Source: an uncultured Collinsella sp. (GTDB taxonomy: Bacteria; Actinomycetota; Coriobacteriia; Coriobacteriales; Coriobacteriaceae). Taken from it: 64,000 bases of DNA. The notes under the pieces are model-generated. The model saw only the letters and a list, made by a program, of their open reading frames with translations, was not told the DNA's origin and searched no databases. The number at the start of each line of letters is the position of its first letter. Positions within the stretch are counted from its first letter, which is position 1. Where the stretch lies: contig UQLC01000006.1 of NCBI GenBank assembly GCA_900541795.1, positions 1 to 64,000 on the forward strand, given 5' to 3'. Below are positions 7,962 through 18,607 of this stretch, one piece after another. The translations under genes and the position numbers were made by a program.

Positions 7962-8879
7962 ATGGATCTGCCCATCAGCTTGCAAGACATCACGTATGCC
8001 GAGAACTATCTGGCGCAGGGCGACCTGGCTACGGCGACGCCGCTGCTGGAGCGTCTGGTAGAGCTCGCCGAGGAGTATATCGACGCTGAGTGCAAGACGG
8101 AGGAGAGGCGCCAATACTTTAGCTTCGATAGCAAGTTTGAGCGCTTGGCCTATCGCCGCGTGGAGAAGGATCCGCGCGAGCTCGTGCAGGTCGAGGTGCC
8201 GTTTGACCGCCTGTACTCTGACATGGCGTTTGCCTACATTCGCCAGCAGGATTATGTGAGCGCTCGTAATGCCCTGATGCAGGCTGTGCGTTGGGACCCC
8301 ATGAACTGCAACTATCGCTTGGATTTGGCCGAGCTGTTCCGCGCACTCGAGGACAAGCAGGAATGGGCATCGCTCTCGTTCTCGGTGCTGGAGCGTGCAA
8401 GTGATGGCAAGTGCGCCGCCCGCGCTTACGCCAATCTAGGTCAGTACTTCTTGGAGCCCGAGACCGAGAACGTTTCGGCTGCCGTGGGCTGCGCGCGTCT
8501 GGCGCTGCGCCTGGCGCCCAACGATGCGCATACGACGCGCCTGCTCAACAAGATCCATACCACCTATCCGGATGCCGCCGATGAGAGCGACGAGCACGTG
8601 ATGGGTGAACTGGCCCTGCAAGGCGTTCCGACCTCGCCTTCGGCCGAGATTGCCATCTGCCTGATTATGTGCGCGACCGATGCCGCAAGCGACGGCGACA
8701 AACAGGAGGCGACGCGCCTGACGGTGCGTGCTCGCGACTTGGTGGGCGAGGAGGCCTGCGCGGCGATTATTAAACTGGTGCGCGAGAGCGATGCCGAGCT
8801 CAATGCCGAGCGCAAGGCAAAGCGCGAGACTGCGGGCTCAAACGCCGATGGAGCCAAGGGGGCCGGCGATGCCCAGTAA
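7962..8879 (+). CDS. TPR-like repeat protein upstream of smpB
   Basis: 305 aa from ATG 7962, chosen for the GAGGAG before it; an in-frame start at 7911 lies on the terminator edge and is less likely. The protein is all-helical, with repeated tetratricopeptide-like pairs: the segment ending LLERLVELAEEY, then DMAFAYIRQQDYVSARNALM near 105, and later YANLGQ and CARLALRLAPNDA. The C-terminus is charged and low-complexity. It is soluble and probably a scaffold. It overlaps smpB by 11 nt, suggesting translational coupling and perhaps a link to ribosome rescue, which is inference. Confidence 0.75.
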   Translation: MDLPISLQDITYAENYLAQGDLATATPLLERLVELAEEYIDAECKTEERRQYFSFDSKFERLAYRRVEKDPRELVQVEVPFDRLYSDMAFAYIRQQDYVSARNALMQAVRWDPMNCNYRLDLAELFRALEDKQEWASLSFSVLERASDGKCAARAYANLGQYFLEPETENVSAAVGCARLALRLAPNDAHTTRLLNKIHTTYPDAADESDEHVMGELALQGVPTSPSAEIAICLIMCATDAASDGDKQEATRLTVRARDLVGEEACAAIIKLVRESDAELNAERKAKRETAGSNADGAKGAGDAQ

Positions 8880-9339
8880 GCGCGAGCGCAAACTCATTTC
8901 CAAGAATCGCTCGGCACATCACGAGTACTTTATCGATGAGACGTTTGAGTGCGGTATTGAGCTGAGCGGCACCGAGGTCAAGTCGATTCGCGAGCGCGCC
9001 TGCCAGATCACCGATACCTTCGCGCTGATCCGCGGCGGGGAGTGCTGGCTCGTCGGCCTGCATATCCACCCTTATAGCCATGGTGGCGTGTGGAATCGCG
9101 ATCCCGACCGTCGGCGTCGTCTGCTGCTGCGCCGCAAGGAGATTGACTTTCTTGACGGCAAACTTCGCAACCGTGGTTATGCGCTGGTTCCGTTGGAGCT
9201 CTACTTTAATACCGACGGCCGCGTAAAGCTGCTGCTGGGTCTAGGTCGCGGCAAGAAGCTCTACGACAAGCGCGAGGACATGGCCAAGCGTGATGTCCAA
9301 CGCGAGATCGACCGCGCCCTTAAGGAACGCAACCGCTAG
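8869..9339 (+). CDS. smpB: SsrA-binding protein SmpB
   Basis: Binds tmRNA and delivers it to stalled ribosomes for trans-translation. 156 aa from ATG 8869, which begins within the end of the upstream gene. Family hallmarks are the HHEYFIDETFECGIELSGTE start, the conserved WLVGLHIHPY region, DPDRRRRLLLRRKEI, and a basic C-terminal tail. The tmRNA gene itself is not seen in the window. A terminator lies at 9462-9496. Confidence 0.95.
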   Translation: MPSKRERKLISKNRSAHHEYFIDETFECGIELSGTEVKSIRERACQITDTFALIRGGECWLVGLHIHPYSHGGVWNRDPDRRRRLLLRRKEIDFLDGKLRNRGYALVPLELYFNTDGRVKLLLGLGRGKKLYDKREDMAKRDVQREIDRALKERNR

Positions 9340-9351
9340 GCACTCTGTATA

Positions 9352-9418
9352 AGTTGCGGTGGAATACGGACTGTTTTGCCTGTTTGAGGGACTATTCAGT
9401 CCCTATTTCACCGCAACT
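9352..9418. repeat. AGTTGCGGTGAAATA hairpin, copy 1
   Basis: An imperfect 23-bp inverted repeat starts AGTTGCGGTGGAATA and ends TATTTCACCGCAACT. The same element recurs at 23257-23322 and 56524-56590 with strongly conserved arms and differing loops. It is a dispersed, probably non-coding, palindrome. Confidence 0.8.
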
Positions 9419-9461
9419 GTGGGTGTCTCATCTTTCTTACTGTTCTGACACATATGTCTCA

Positions 9462-9496
9462 AAGGCGGCGTCCGTTATGGGTGCCGCCTTTTTTTT
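9462..9496 (+). terminator. Terminator after smpB
   Basis: The stem AAGGCGGC/GCCGCCTT has a 13-nt loop and is followed by a run of T. Confidence 0.88.
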
Positions 9497-9547
9497 GTGG
9501 GTACATACATCCATGAGGTTCAATTCTGGGTTAGGGGAGTGATCGTT

Positions 9548-10051
9548 ATGGACAAAACTGCGTTCTTTACGATGCCGAGCGGCCTGTATGTGGTGAGTGC
9601 CGCGGCCGACGGGCTGCGTGCCGGCTGCGTTATCAACACAGCGGTGCAGGTGACATCCGCCCCGGCGCGCATCTCGGTTGCCGTGAACAAGGAAAATGTC
9701 ACGTCCGGCGTAATCGCATCGGCTAAGGCTTTTGCGCTGACCGTGATTGACCAGACCGCCGACATGCTCTATATCGGCAACTTTGGCTTCCGCACCAGCA
9801 GTGGCTACGACAAGTTTGCCAAGTACGAGACCCACGAGACCGCGCTGGGCATGCCCTATGTGCCCGAGCACGCGGCGGCGCTGTTTAGCTGCCGTCTGAT
9901 TGATGCCGTGGATGTGGGCACGCACCTGCTCTTTATCGGTGAGGTCGAAGATGCCGAGCGTCTGAGCGGCGAGGCCCCGCTGACCTATGACTACTACCAC
10001 AAGGTGTTAAAGGGCAAGACGCCGCCCAAGGCTTCGTCGTATCAAGGCTAG
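9548..10051 (+). CDS. Flavin reductase-like FMN-binding protein
   Basis: 167 aa from ATG 9548, with GGGGAG placed eight bases upstream. The fold is that of the flavin-reductase-like / flavoredoxin family: it starts TMPSGLYVVSA, then ITSAP-type sequence VTSAPARISVAVNKEN, and a C-terminal FIGEVEDAERLSGEAPLTYDYY stretch of the kind seen in anaerobe flavoredoxins. Such proteins bind FMN and pass electrons with rubredoxins. The next gene is a rubredoxin 88 bp on, which supports a common role in oxygen or redox protection. Confidence 0.85.
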   Translation: MDKTAFFTMPSGLYVVSAAADGLRAGCVINTAVQVTSAPARISVAVNKENVTSGVIASAKAFALTVIDQTADMLYIGNFGFRTSSGYDKFAKYETHETALGMPYVPEHAAALFSCRLIDAVDVGTHLLFIGEVEDAERLSGEAPLTYDYYHKVLKGKTPPKASSYQG

Positions 10052-10068
10052 AAATGTTCTAAAAATAC

Positions 10069-10096
10069 TTGCATTATATTATTGAGAATATATACT
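10069..10096 (+). promoter_or_regulatory. Candidate promoter for rubredoxin
   Basis: TTGCAT at 10069 and TATACT at 10091 are separated by 16 bp. The AT-rich spacer contains TTATATTATTGAGAATA, which faintly resembles a Fur/PerR-type box. A separate promoter implies rubredoxin is not expressed only from the upstream gene. Confidence 0.5.
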
Positions 10097-10139
10097 AATA
10101 AGCAAGTACACCAGCAGTCACGTTCGAGAGGAAAACATC

Positions 10140-10283
10140 ATGGCTGAGGAGAAGAAGACGTATAAGTTCGTGTGCACCGTTTGCGGTTACGAGGTTGAGG
10201 TCGACACGCCCGAGCTGCCCGAGGACTACGTGTGCCCGGTGTGCGGCGTCGGTCCCGATCAGTTTGAGCTCGTCGAGGAGTAA
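10140..10283 (+). CDS. Rubredoxin
   Basis: 47 aa. It has two CxxCG-type knuckles, CTVCGY at residues 12-17 and CPVCGV at 32-37, which bind one iron. It is a small cytoplasmic electron carrier, probably serving the flavoprotein encoded just upstream. The usual segment between the knuckles is shorter than in classical 52-54-aa rubredoxins. GAGAGG precedes ATG 10140, and a strong terminator follows. Confidence 0.9.
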   Translation: MAEEKKTYKFVCTVCGYEVEVDTPELPEDYVCPVCGVGPDQFELVEE

Positions 10284-10322
10284 CTCGCAGGCACACGGCG
10301 AAAGCCGAACATAGCTCTGTCC

Positions 10323-10358
10323 AAGGGTCCCGGTCGAATTCTCGGCCGGGACCCTTTT
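10323..10358 (+). terminator. Terminator after rubredoxin
   Basis: AAGGGTCCCGG and CCGGGACCCTT form a long stem with TTTT after it. Confidence 0.88.
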
Positions 10359-10388
10359 GATTTATCTGACGGTTTAAAACGGTCTCAC

Positions 10389-10406
10389 GTGTTACAGATT
10401 AAGACG
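10389..10406. repeat. Half copy of the CTGTAAC palindrome
   Basis: GTGTTACAGATTAAGAC matches the right arm of the repeat family found in arrays at 19.4, 26.2 and 29.9 kb. The left arm is degenerate. Confidence 0.5.
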
Positions 10407-10434
10407 TTATATCTGGACAGTCACGCCATCCCAA

Positions 10435-11691
10435 TTACATCCCCGTTAGCAGCACGATGTCGAGAATCGTCACGATGACGCCGATCCCTACGAGCAGCGC
10501 GTTGAGCGGGCGCGAGTTGGCGTATTTGCCCATAACGCGGGCTGAGCTGGTGAGCCGTATGAGCACAAAGACCGTAATCGGCAGCTGAAGCGACAGCAGT
10601 GCCTGACTCCAGATGAGACCTTCAAAAGGATTTGGGATGACCAGACACGCCGCCACTGCGCCGGCGAAACAGGCCGCTACCCCGATCGAGGAATGTCGGT
10701 CGTGGATGTCGTATTCCTCGTCGAACATGCCCGCGGTGATGGTTCCCGCCGCCATGCCCGCTGTCACGCTGCTCGATAGTCCCGCGAACAGCAGCGCTAC
10801 CGCAAAGATGGTCGAGCTCGCCGGGCCCAAGATGGGGGAGAGTGTGTCCGCTGCGACGGCGAGGTCGTCTACGACCATGCCGTGCGCAAAGAAGGTCGTT
10901 GCGGCCAGGATGACCATGGCCGAGTTGATTGCCCAGCCCACGCCCATCGAAAAGAGTGTGTCGAAGAGCTCATAGCGCAGACGTTCTTCGATAACCTGCT
11001 CGCCTTGGCCTTCGAAGTGCATGGATTGGATGACCTCGGAGTGCAGGAAGAGGTTGTGGGGCATAACGACCGCACCCAGGACGCTCACGATAATCGCGGC
11101 AGAGCCAGTGGGCATACTGGGCGTGATCCAGCTTGCGGCGGCTTGCGGCCAGTCGACCTTGACTAGTGCAAGCTCGGCCAAAAACGAGAGTCCTACCACG
11201 CCGACGAAGGCGATGATCCAGCGTTCGGCGCGCTTGTAGGAGTTCGTCATGAGCATCGCCATCGATACTGCCGCCACGATGACGCAGCCCGCACGCACGG
11301 GCAGCCCAAAGAGCATCTGGAGCGCGATCGCACCGCCCAGGACCTCTGCCATGGCGGTGGCGATTGTAGCGAGATAGGCGCTGCCGAGCACCGCGCGTCC
11401 CACGATGCGGGGGAGAAAGCGGGTCGTGGCCTCGGCGAGACAGGCGCCCGTGGCGATACCCAGGTGCGCCGCGTTGTGCTGCAGCACGATGAGCATGATC
11501 GTGGACAGCGTGACGATCCACAGCAGCGCGTAGCCAAACTGCGAGCCGGCGGCCATATTGGAGGCCCAGTTGCCCGGGTCGATAAAGCCGACGGTCACGA
11601 GCAGCCCGGGGCCGATATGCCGTGCGATGTCGAGTCCTCCGTGGCCACCGGTGTGCGGGGAGCCAAAGTGATGTTTGAGATGGTTGATCAT
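10435..11691 (-). CDS. mntH: Nramp-family divalent metal transporter (MntH-like)
   Basis: Proton-coupled importer of Mn2+ or Fe2+ in the cytoplasmic membrane. 418 aa from ATG 11691, with CAGGAG before it; the longer frame from 11727 has no ribosome site. Family-defining residues are DPGN in the first helix (GFIDPGNWASNMAAGS) and MPHN in the sixth (VVMPHNLFLHSE), the metal-binding pair. About eleven membrane helices can be placed. It is monocistronic and convergent with the rubredoxin gene. Whether Mn or Fe is preferred cannot be read from the sequence. Confidence 0.9.
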   Translation of the reverse strand: MINHLKHHFGSPHTGGHGGLDIARHIGPGLLVTVGFIDPGNWASNMAAGSQFGYALLWIVTLSTIMLIVLQHNAAHLGIATGACLAEATTRFLPRIVGRAVLGSAYLATIATAMAEVLGGAIALQMLFGLPVRAGCVIVAAVSMAMLMTNSYKRAERWIIAFVGVVGLSFLAELALVKVDWPQAAASWITPSMPTGSAAIIVSVLGAVVMPHNLFLHSEVIQSMHFEGQGEQVIEERLRYELFDTLFSMGVGWAINSAMVILAATTFFAHGMVVDDLAVAADTLSPILGPASSTIFAVALLFAGLSSSVTAGMAAGTITAGMFDEEYDIHDRHSSIGVAACFAGAVAACLVIPNPFEGLIWSQALLSLQLPITVFVLIRLTSSARVMGKYANSRPLNALLVGIGVIVTILDIVLLTGM

Positions 11692-11740
11692 GGTGCGCTC
11701 CTGCGTGCCGTTTGTTTGACGCCGCAAAGGATACCCGTTT

Positions 11741-11758
11741 TAGGCTTAAAGGTTAACC
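11741..11758. promoter_or_regulatory. Possible DtxR/MntR-type operator upstream of mntH
   Basis: TAGGCTTAAAGGTTAACC lies about 50 bp before the mntH start. It contains TTAACC and TTTAAGCCTA half sites reminiscent of DtxR-family boxes. Support is by motif resemblance only. Confidence 0.25.
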
Positions 11759-11811
11759 GAGACTAACAAAATTGTTGTATTTGAATAGGATGGGGAAAGG
11801 AGTTGCCGAAA

Positions 11812-11871
11812 TGTCTTGATCTGTAACAACTAGGGATGGAAATTGGGTCTTACTGTTACAGATTGAGATGT
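11812..11871. repeat. CTGTAAC palindrome, single copy
   Basis: The left arm TGTCTTGATCTGTAACA and right arm TGTTACAGATTGAGATG are separated by about 25 nt. It is one unit of the family arrayed elsewhere. The remainder of the gap 11692-12053 holds the mntH promoter region, a possible gene remnant and the gltB leader. Confidence 0.8.
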
Positions 11872-11885
11872 TTGAAGCGGTGAGC

Positions 11886-11960
11886 TTACAGGTCGAACTT
11901 GGGGCCCTTGTTGCCGTCCTTGAGGTCGGCGGCACCCACTCGCAGGGCGTGCGTTACGCG
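11886..11960 (-). pseudogene. Possible gene remnant (C-terminal fragment)
   Basis: On the minus strand an open stretch ends RVGAADLKDGNKGPKFDL then TAA. It shows strongly coding-like codon use (AAG, GAC, CTC, GGC) but no start codon or upstream domain. It may be the last ~24 codons of a lost gene. The family is not recognised; chance is possible. Confidence 0.25.
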
Positions 11961-12053
11961 ATTGTTTCGAAACGGGCGGGAAACACAACGGGCCGGTGAT
12001 GCTCCTAGTATGCCTATTCAACTGACTGTCTAAATATCTAGGGGAGGATCGCG

Positions 12054-15000
12054 ATGCAGGCAGATTCCGCTCAGCAGCAGGGCCTTTATCGCCCCGAATT
12101 CGATCACGATGCATGTGGCATCGGCGCGCTTGCCGACATCAACGGCGAGCGCCATCACCAGATTCTGGACGACGCGCTGTCCATTCTGGTCAACTTGGAG
12201 CACCGCGGCGGTACGGGACTCGAGAAGAACACCGGCGACGGTGCCGGCATCCTGTTTCAGGTTCCGCATCACTTTTTCCGCAAAGAGGCTCAAAAGTGCG
12301 GCCAGATTCTGCCGGCAGAGGGCGACTATGGCGTGGCCATGCTGTTCTTCCCGCAGGACGACAAGGGCGTAGAGGATGCCCGCCGCGTGTTTGAGGAGGG
12401 TTGCGCCGAGGCCGGCGTGCCGCTGCTCTTTTGGCGCGAGGTGCCGGTCGACCCGCACGACCTGGGCGAGACGGCCCGTGCCTGCATGCCCACTATCCTG
12501 CAGGCCTTCCTGGGCCGTCCGGACGACACGCCCGCCGGCGATGCCTTCGAGCGTCGCCTGTACGTGTGCCGCCGCACCATCGAAAAGAAGGCCGACACCG
12601 AGTTTGCCCTGCGCGACAAGATCTTCTATGTGTGCTCCATGAGTTCGCGCACCATCGTGTACAAGGGTATGCTGGTCGCCACGCAGATGCGCCGCTTCTT
12701 CATCGACCTCAACGACGCCGCCGTCAAAACGGCCGTGGCGCTCGTCCACTCGCGCTACTCCACCAACACCACACCCAGCTGGGAGCGCGCACATCCCAAC
12801 CGCTTTATCATCCACAACGGCGAGATCAATACCCTCAAGGGCAACGTCAACTGGATTCGTGCCCGCGAGCCCAACCTGTACAGCCCCGTGCTGCAGCACG
12901 ATCTTGAGCGCGTGATGCCCATCATCAACCGCGAGGGTTCCGACTCCGCGATTCTGGATAACGTGCTCGAATTTTTGGTCATGAACGGTCGCCCGCTCAC
13001 GCGTGCCGCGTCCATGCTGCTGCCCGAGCCGTGGGACCACAACGACAGCCTGAGTGAGGAGCGCCGCGCCTACGACGCTTACCAGTCCATGCTCATGGAG
13101 CCGTGGGATGGCCCGGCGGCCATCGCCTTTACCGACGGTCGCACGCTGGGTGCCGCCCTCGACCGTAACGGCCTGCGTCCCGCCCGCTACTATGTGACGC
13201 GCGACGGTCGCTTTATGCTGGCGAGCGAGGTGGGCACCATCGAGGTGAGCCCCGAGAACATCCTGACGAGCGGCTGCCTGGGACCGGGCCAGATGCTCGA
13301 GGTCGACTTTGCCCGCGGGCGCGTCATCTACAACGATGAGCTGCGTGCCCGTTACGCCAAGGAAAAGCCCTACCGTGATTGGATTGCCGAGGAGACGCTA
13401 ACCGTTGACACGCTCGATGAGCCCGTTGCGGCAACGCCCGCCGAGGACGCCGAGGTGCCCGCCGCCGTGCGTATGGCCAAGCTCGGCTACCACTGGGATG
13501 ACGTCGACGAGGTCGTGCGTCCCATGGCCCAGCAGGGCAAGGCCCCGCTCGCCTCGATGGGTATCGATGCGCCGCTGGCCTGCCTGTCCAAGAAGACGCG
13601 CTCGTTCTTTGACTACTTCTATCAGCTGTTCGCCCAGGTCACGAACCCGCCCATCGACGCCCTTCGCGAGCACATGGTCACCTCGACCACGCTCTACCTG
13701 GGCAACCACGGCAACCTGCTCGAGGACTCCCGTACGGCCTGCCAGCTGGTTCGCTTGGAGCGCCCGTTGCTCAACGAGGAGGAGTTCGAGCGTATCTGCG
13801 CCATCGACCGTGTTGGCTTTAAGACCCGCCGGTTTCGTGCCGTGTACCGCCGCGACGCGGGTGAGGGCGCGCTGCAGGCTGCGCTCAAGCAGCTTGCCGA
13901 AGACGTCGAGGCCGCGGTTCGCGACGGCGCGAACATTGTGGTGCTGAGCGATCGCGCCGGAGCGGGCGAGGTGCCCGTACCGTCGCTGCTTGCCGTGGGC
14001 TGCGTGCACAACCACCTGATCCGCGCCGGCGTGCGTACCTTTGCCGATATCGTGGTGGAGTGCGGCGACGCCGTGTCTCCGCACGACTTTGCGGCACTGG
14101 TGGGCTACTCCGCGAGCGGCATCTATCCGTACAGCGCACATGCGTGCGTCCGCGATCTGGCGGCACACGGCGACCTGGACGTGACGGCCGAGCAGGGCAT
14201 CGCCAACTACAACAAGGCTGCGACCGCCGGCATCGTCTCAATCATGTCCAAGATGGGCATCTCCACGGTGCAGAGCTACCATTCGGCGCAGATCTTCGAG
14301 GCCGTGGGCTTTACGCCGGAGTTCGTCAACGCGTACTTTGCCGGCACGGTGAGCCGTGTGGGCGGTATGGGTGTCGAGGACGTTGAGCGCGAGCAAAACG
14401 AGCGCTACGACGCCGCGCTCGCCATCCTTAAGAGCCCGGCTCCCGATCAGCTGCCCACGCTGGGTCTGACCAAGTGGCGCCCGATCGGCGGCGAGGATCA
14501 CCTGATCGACCCTCAGACTGTCTACTTGCTGCAGACCGCCTGCCGTGAGGACAGCTACGACACCTTTAAGGAGTACAGCGCCCGTCTGCACCGTACCGGC
14601 CGTGCCGTGCGCCTGCGCGACTTGCTCGACTTTGATGCCAGCGGCCGCACGCCGGTTTCGCTCGACGAGGTCGAGCCCGCGCTCAACATCGTCCGCCGCT
14701 TTAACACCGGCGCCATGTCGTACGGCTCCATCAGCAAAGAGGCGCACGAGTGCATGGCTATCGCTATGAACCGCCTGCACGGACGCTCCAACTCGGGCGA
14801 GGGCGGCGAGGACCCGCGTCGCGAGACCCCGCTGGCTAACGGTGATTCCAAGAACTCCGCGATCAAGCAGGTGGCAAGTGCGCGCTTTGGCGTGACGAGC
14901 CGCTACCTGTGCAGCGCCTTCGAGATTCAGATCAAGATGGCCCAGGGCGCCAAGCCCGGCGAGGGTGGCCACCTGCCCGGCAAGAAGGTCTACCCCTGGA

Positions 15001-16748
15001 TTGCCGAGGTCCGTCAGTCCACGCCCGGCATCGGCCTGATCTCGCCTCCACCGCATCACGACATCTACTCCATCGAAGACCTGGCCGAGCTCATCTTTGA
15101 CCTTAAGAACGCCAATCCTGGCGCGCGCGTGTCGGTCAAGCTGGTCAGCGAGGCCGGCGTCGGCACCATCGCCACCGGTGTGGCCAAGGGCGCTGCCGAC
15201 AAGATCTTGATCAGCGGTCACAATGGCGGCTCGGGTGCCGCTGCTCGCGATTCGATCTGGCACGCCGGTCTGCCGCTGGAGCTTGGCCTTGCCGAGGCTC
15301 AACAGACGCTGCTGCAAAACGGCCTGCGCTCGCGCGTGGTGCTCGAGGCCGACGGCAAGCTCATGGACGGTACCGATGTCGCCGTTGCCTGCCTGCTGGG
15401 CGCCGAGGAGTTTGGCTTTGCGACCATGCCGCTCATCTCCATGGGCTGCCTCATGCAGCGCGACTGCCAGCAGGATACCTGCCCCGCCGGCATCGCCACG
15501 CAAAACTGCCGCTTGCGTCGCGGCTTCCGCGGCAAGCCCGAGCACGTCGAGCACTTTATGCTCTTTGTTGCCGAGCAACTGCGCGAGGTCATGGCGAGCC
15601 TGGGCTTCCGCACCGTCGACGAGATGGTCGGCCATCCCGAGTGCTTGCGCCAGATCGAGGTCCCGGGCAACCGCAAGGCTAACCTGCTCGATCTGACGCC
15701 CGTGCTGGCAAGCGCGACCTGCGAGTTCGGTGCCCACATCCCGGGTGCCGACGGCCGTCACTTCCTGCCCCAGATGGCCGCGGACAGCGAGCTCGACAAG
15801 ACGCTCGATTCCACGCTGTTTGTGCCCTACACGGCCGACGCCCGCGCGCACCTGCGCCCGATTCGCTTCCGCGCCGATATCGCCAACGTCAACCGTTGCG
15901 TGGGCACCATCCTGGGCAACGCGGTGACCAAGGCGCATCCCGAGGGCTTGCCCGCCGGCTCCATCACCATCGATTGCGATGGTTCGGCCGGTCAGAGCTT
16001 TGGCGCCTTCCTGCCGCGTGGCATTACGCTCAACGTGTGCGGCGACGCCAACGATTACTTTGGCAAGGGCCTTTCGGGTGGCGAGGTGTCGGTGCGCCCC
16101 AACCCGCATGCGACCTACAAGTTCGACGAAAACATCATCGTGGGCAACGTTGCGTTCTTTGGCGCTACGAGCGGCCGCGGCTTCATTAACGGTCTGGCGG
16201 GCCAGCGCTTTGGCGTGCGCAACTCCGGTGCCACCGTGGTGGTCGAGGGCTGCGGCAACCATGGCTGCGAGTACATGACGGGCGGCCTGGCGCTTATCCT
16301 GGGCGAGGTCGGGCAGAACTTCGCTGCCGGCATGACAGGTGGCGTGGCCTATGTCTTTGACCAGTACGGCACGCTCGATGCCCGCGTGAACCATGAGAGC
16401 GTTGAGCTCAAGGCCCCGACTGCCGGCGAGCTGGCGCAGATTCGCGAGCTCATCCAGGAGCACGTGGACGCGACGCAGAGTCCGCGCGGCATTAAGCTGC
16501 TCTACAGCTTTGAGACGATGAGCAAGCACTTTGTGAAGGTCATTCCGACCGAGTACGAGCGCGTGTTGGCGATTGTCGCCGCCGCCGAGGCCATCGGTAA
16601 GACGCATGCGCAGGCCGAGGAGCTGGCGTTTGACATTGTGACCGGTCGCGCCGACGCTGCCGATGTCGCTCGCTTTGATGTGGCGGGTGGTGTCGCTGGC
16701 GCTGTGCCCGCCGCCAGCTCTGTTGCTTCGACCAAGAAGGAGGCGTAA
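12054..16748 (+). CDS. gltB: Glutamate synthase, large subunit
   Basis: Makes glutamate from glutamine and 2-oxoglutarate together with GltD. 1564 aa. The N-terminal class-II amidotransferase domain begins after a ~20-residue propeptide at the nucleophile Cys21 (DHDACGIG). The central and FMN-binding synthase domains follow, with a 3Fe-4S motif CLMQRDCQQDTCPAG near residue 1132, then a C-terminal GXGXG beta-helix domain. GGGGAGG precedes ATG 12054. gltD starts 5 bp after its stop, so the two form an operon. A short variable tail rich in Ala/Val follows the last domain. Confidence 0.96.
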   Translation: MQADSAQQQGLYRPEFDHDACGIGALADINGERHHQILDDALSILVNLEHRGGTGLEKNTGDGAGILFQVPHHFFRKEAQKCGQILPAEGDYGVAMLFFPQDDKGVEDARRVFEEGCAEAGVPLLFWREVPVDPHDLGETARACMPTILQAFLGRPDDTPAGDAFERRLYVCRRTIEKKADTEFALRDKIFYVCSMSSRTIVYKGMLVATQMRRFFIDLNDAAVKTAVALVHSRYSTNTTPSWERAHPNRFIIHNGEINTLKGNVNWIRAREPNLYSPVLQHDLERVMPIINREGSDSAILDNVLEFLVMNGRPLTRAASMLLPEPWDHNDSLSEERRAYDAYQSMLMEPWDGPAAIAFTDGRTLGAALDRNGLRPARYYVTRDGRFMLASEVGTIEVSPENILTSGCLGPGQMLEVDFARGRVIYNDELRARYAKEKPYRDWIAEETLTVDTLDEPVAATPAEDAEVPAAVRMAKLGYHWDDVDEVVRPMAQQGKAPLASMGIDAPLACLSKKTRSFFDYFYQLFAQVTNPPIDALREHMVTSTTLYLGNHGNLLEDSRTACQLVRLERPLLNEEEFERICAIDRVGFKTRRFRAVYRRDAGEGALQAALKQLAEDVEAAVRDGANIVVLSDRAGAGEVPVPSLLAVGCVHNHLIRAGVRTFADIVVECGDAVSPHDFAALVGYSASGIYPYSAHACVRDLAAHGDLDVTAEQGIANYNKAATAGIVSIMSKMGISTVQSYHSAQIFEAVGFTPEFVNAYFAGTVSRVGGMGVEDVEREQNERYDAALAILKSPAPDQLPTLGLTKWRPIGGEDHLIDPQTVYLLQTACREDSYDTFKEYSARLHRTGRAVRLRDLLDFDASGRTPVSLDEVEPALNIVRRFNTGAMSYGSISKEAHECMAIAMNRLHGRSNSGEGGEDPRRETPLANGDSKNSAIKQVASARFGVTSRYLCSAFEIQIKMAQGAKPGEGGHLPGKKVYPWIAEVRQSTPGIGLISPPPHHDIYSIEDLAELIFDLKNANPGARVSVKLVSEAGVGTIATGVAKGAADKILISGHNGGSGAAARDSIWHAGLPLELGLAEAQQTLLQNGLRSRVVLEADGKLMDGTDVAVACLLGAEEFGFATMPLISMGCLMQRDCQQDTCPAGIATQNCRLRRGFRGKPEHVEHFMLFVAEQLREVMASLGFRTVDEMVGHPECLRQIEVPGNRKANLLDLTPVLASATCEFGAHIPGADGRHFLPQMAADSELDKTLDSTLFVPYTADARAHLRPIRFRADIANVNRCVGTILGNAVTKAHPEGLPAGSITIDCDGSAGQSFGAFLPRGITLNVCGDANDYFGKGLSGGEVSVRPNPHATYKFDENIIVGNVAFFGATSGRGFINGLAGQRFGVRNSGATVVVEGCGNHGCEYMTGGLALILGEVGQNFAAGMTGGVAYVFDQYGTLDARVNHESVELKAPTAGELAQIRELIQEHVDATQSPRGIKLLYSFETMSKHFVKVIPTEYERVLAIVAAAEAIGKTHAQAEELAFDIVTGRADAADVARFDVAGGVAGAVPAASSVASTKKEA

Positions 16749-16753
16749 GTGCC

Positions 16754-18235
<1,482 letters not shown>

Positions 18236-18246
18236 AGAAGTCATTT

Positions 18247-18295
18247 AAGAACGTCCCCAACGACTAGTCATTGGTCATTGGGGACGTTCTTTTTT
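18247..18295 (+). terminator. Terminator-like palindrome after gltD
   Basis: A perfect 14-bp stem AAGAACGTCCCCAA / TTGGGGACGTTCTT is followed by TTTTT. The GGGGACGTTC stem also occurs in the palindrome at 45612-45669, so this may be a repeat used as a terminator. Confidence 0.85.
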
Positions 18296-18607
18296 GCCTA
18301 GTCGTCGGGGACACTCTTTGCGGGGTGTCTGTTCATTTGTCGACGTGTGGGTGCTCATTCGTCGGCGTTTGCGGTTGTGGCGTTCTGCTGTTTCTGTGGT
18401 GCCAGCGGGCGCTTGGCTCAAAATGGTGGGCTAGCTGTCTATATCTACCTGCGGTTTCTTTGCGGTGCACATATTCGGTCAAGTGTTCCGCCAAGTGTTT
18501 GGTCAGCATCTGGTTTGCAGCCGGAGGCCCATTTTGCCCGTGCTGGCCACGGTCGTCCGCCCTCCTCGTAAGCTCAAATTGAGGTCCATCAGTTTGAGGA
18601 GGATGCC
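18296..18607. other. Intergenic region with no recognised gene
   Basis: It contains a GTCGTCGGGGACACTC fragment related to the GGGGAC palindromes. A Cys-rich open frame in it lacks a ribosome site and a plausible composition. The ribosome site GAGGAGG for the next gene lies at its end. Confidence 0.5.

Noticed and set aside
9340..9547. tmRNA gene next to smpB
   Set aside because: No tRNA-Ala-like ends or tag-reading frame; the space holds a dispersed hairpin and a terminator.
18271..18582. 103-aa Cys-rich open frame in the gltD-18608 gap
   Set aside because: Begins inside the terminator palindrome, has no ribosome site and unusual composition.
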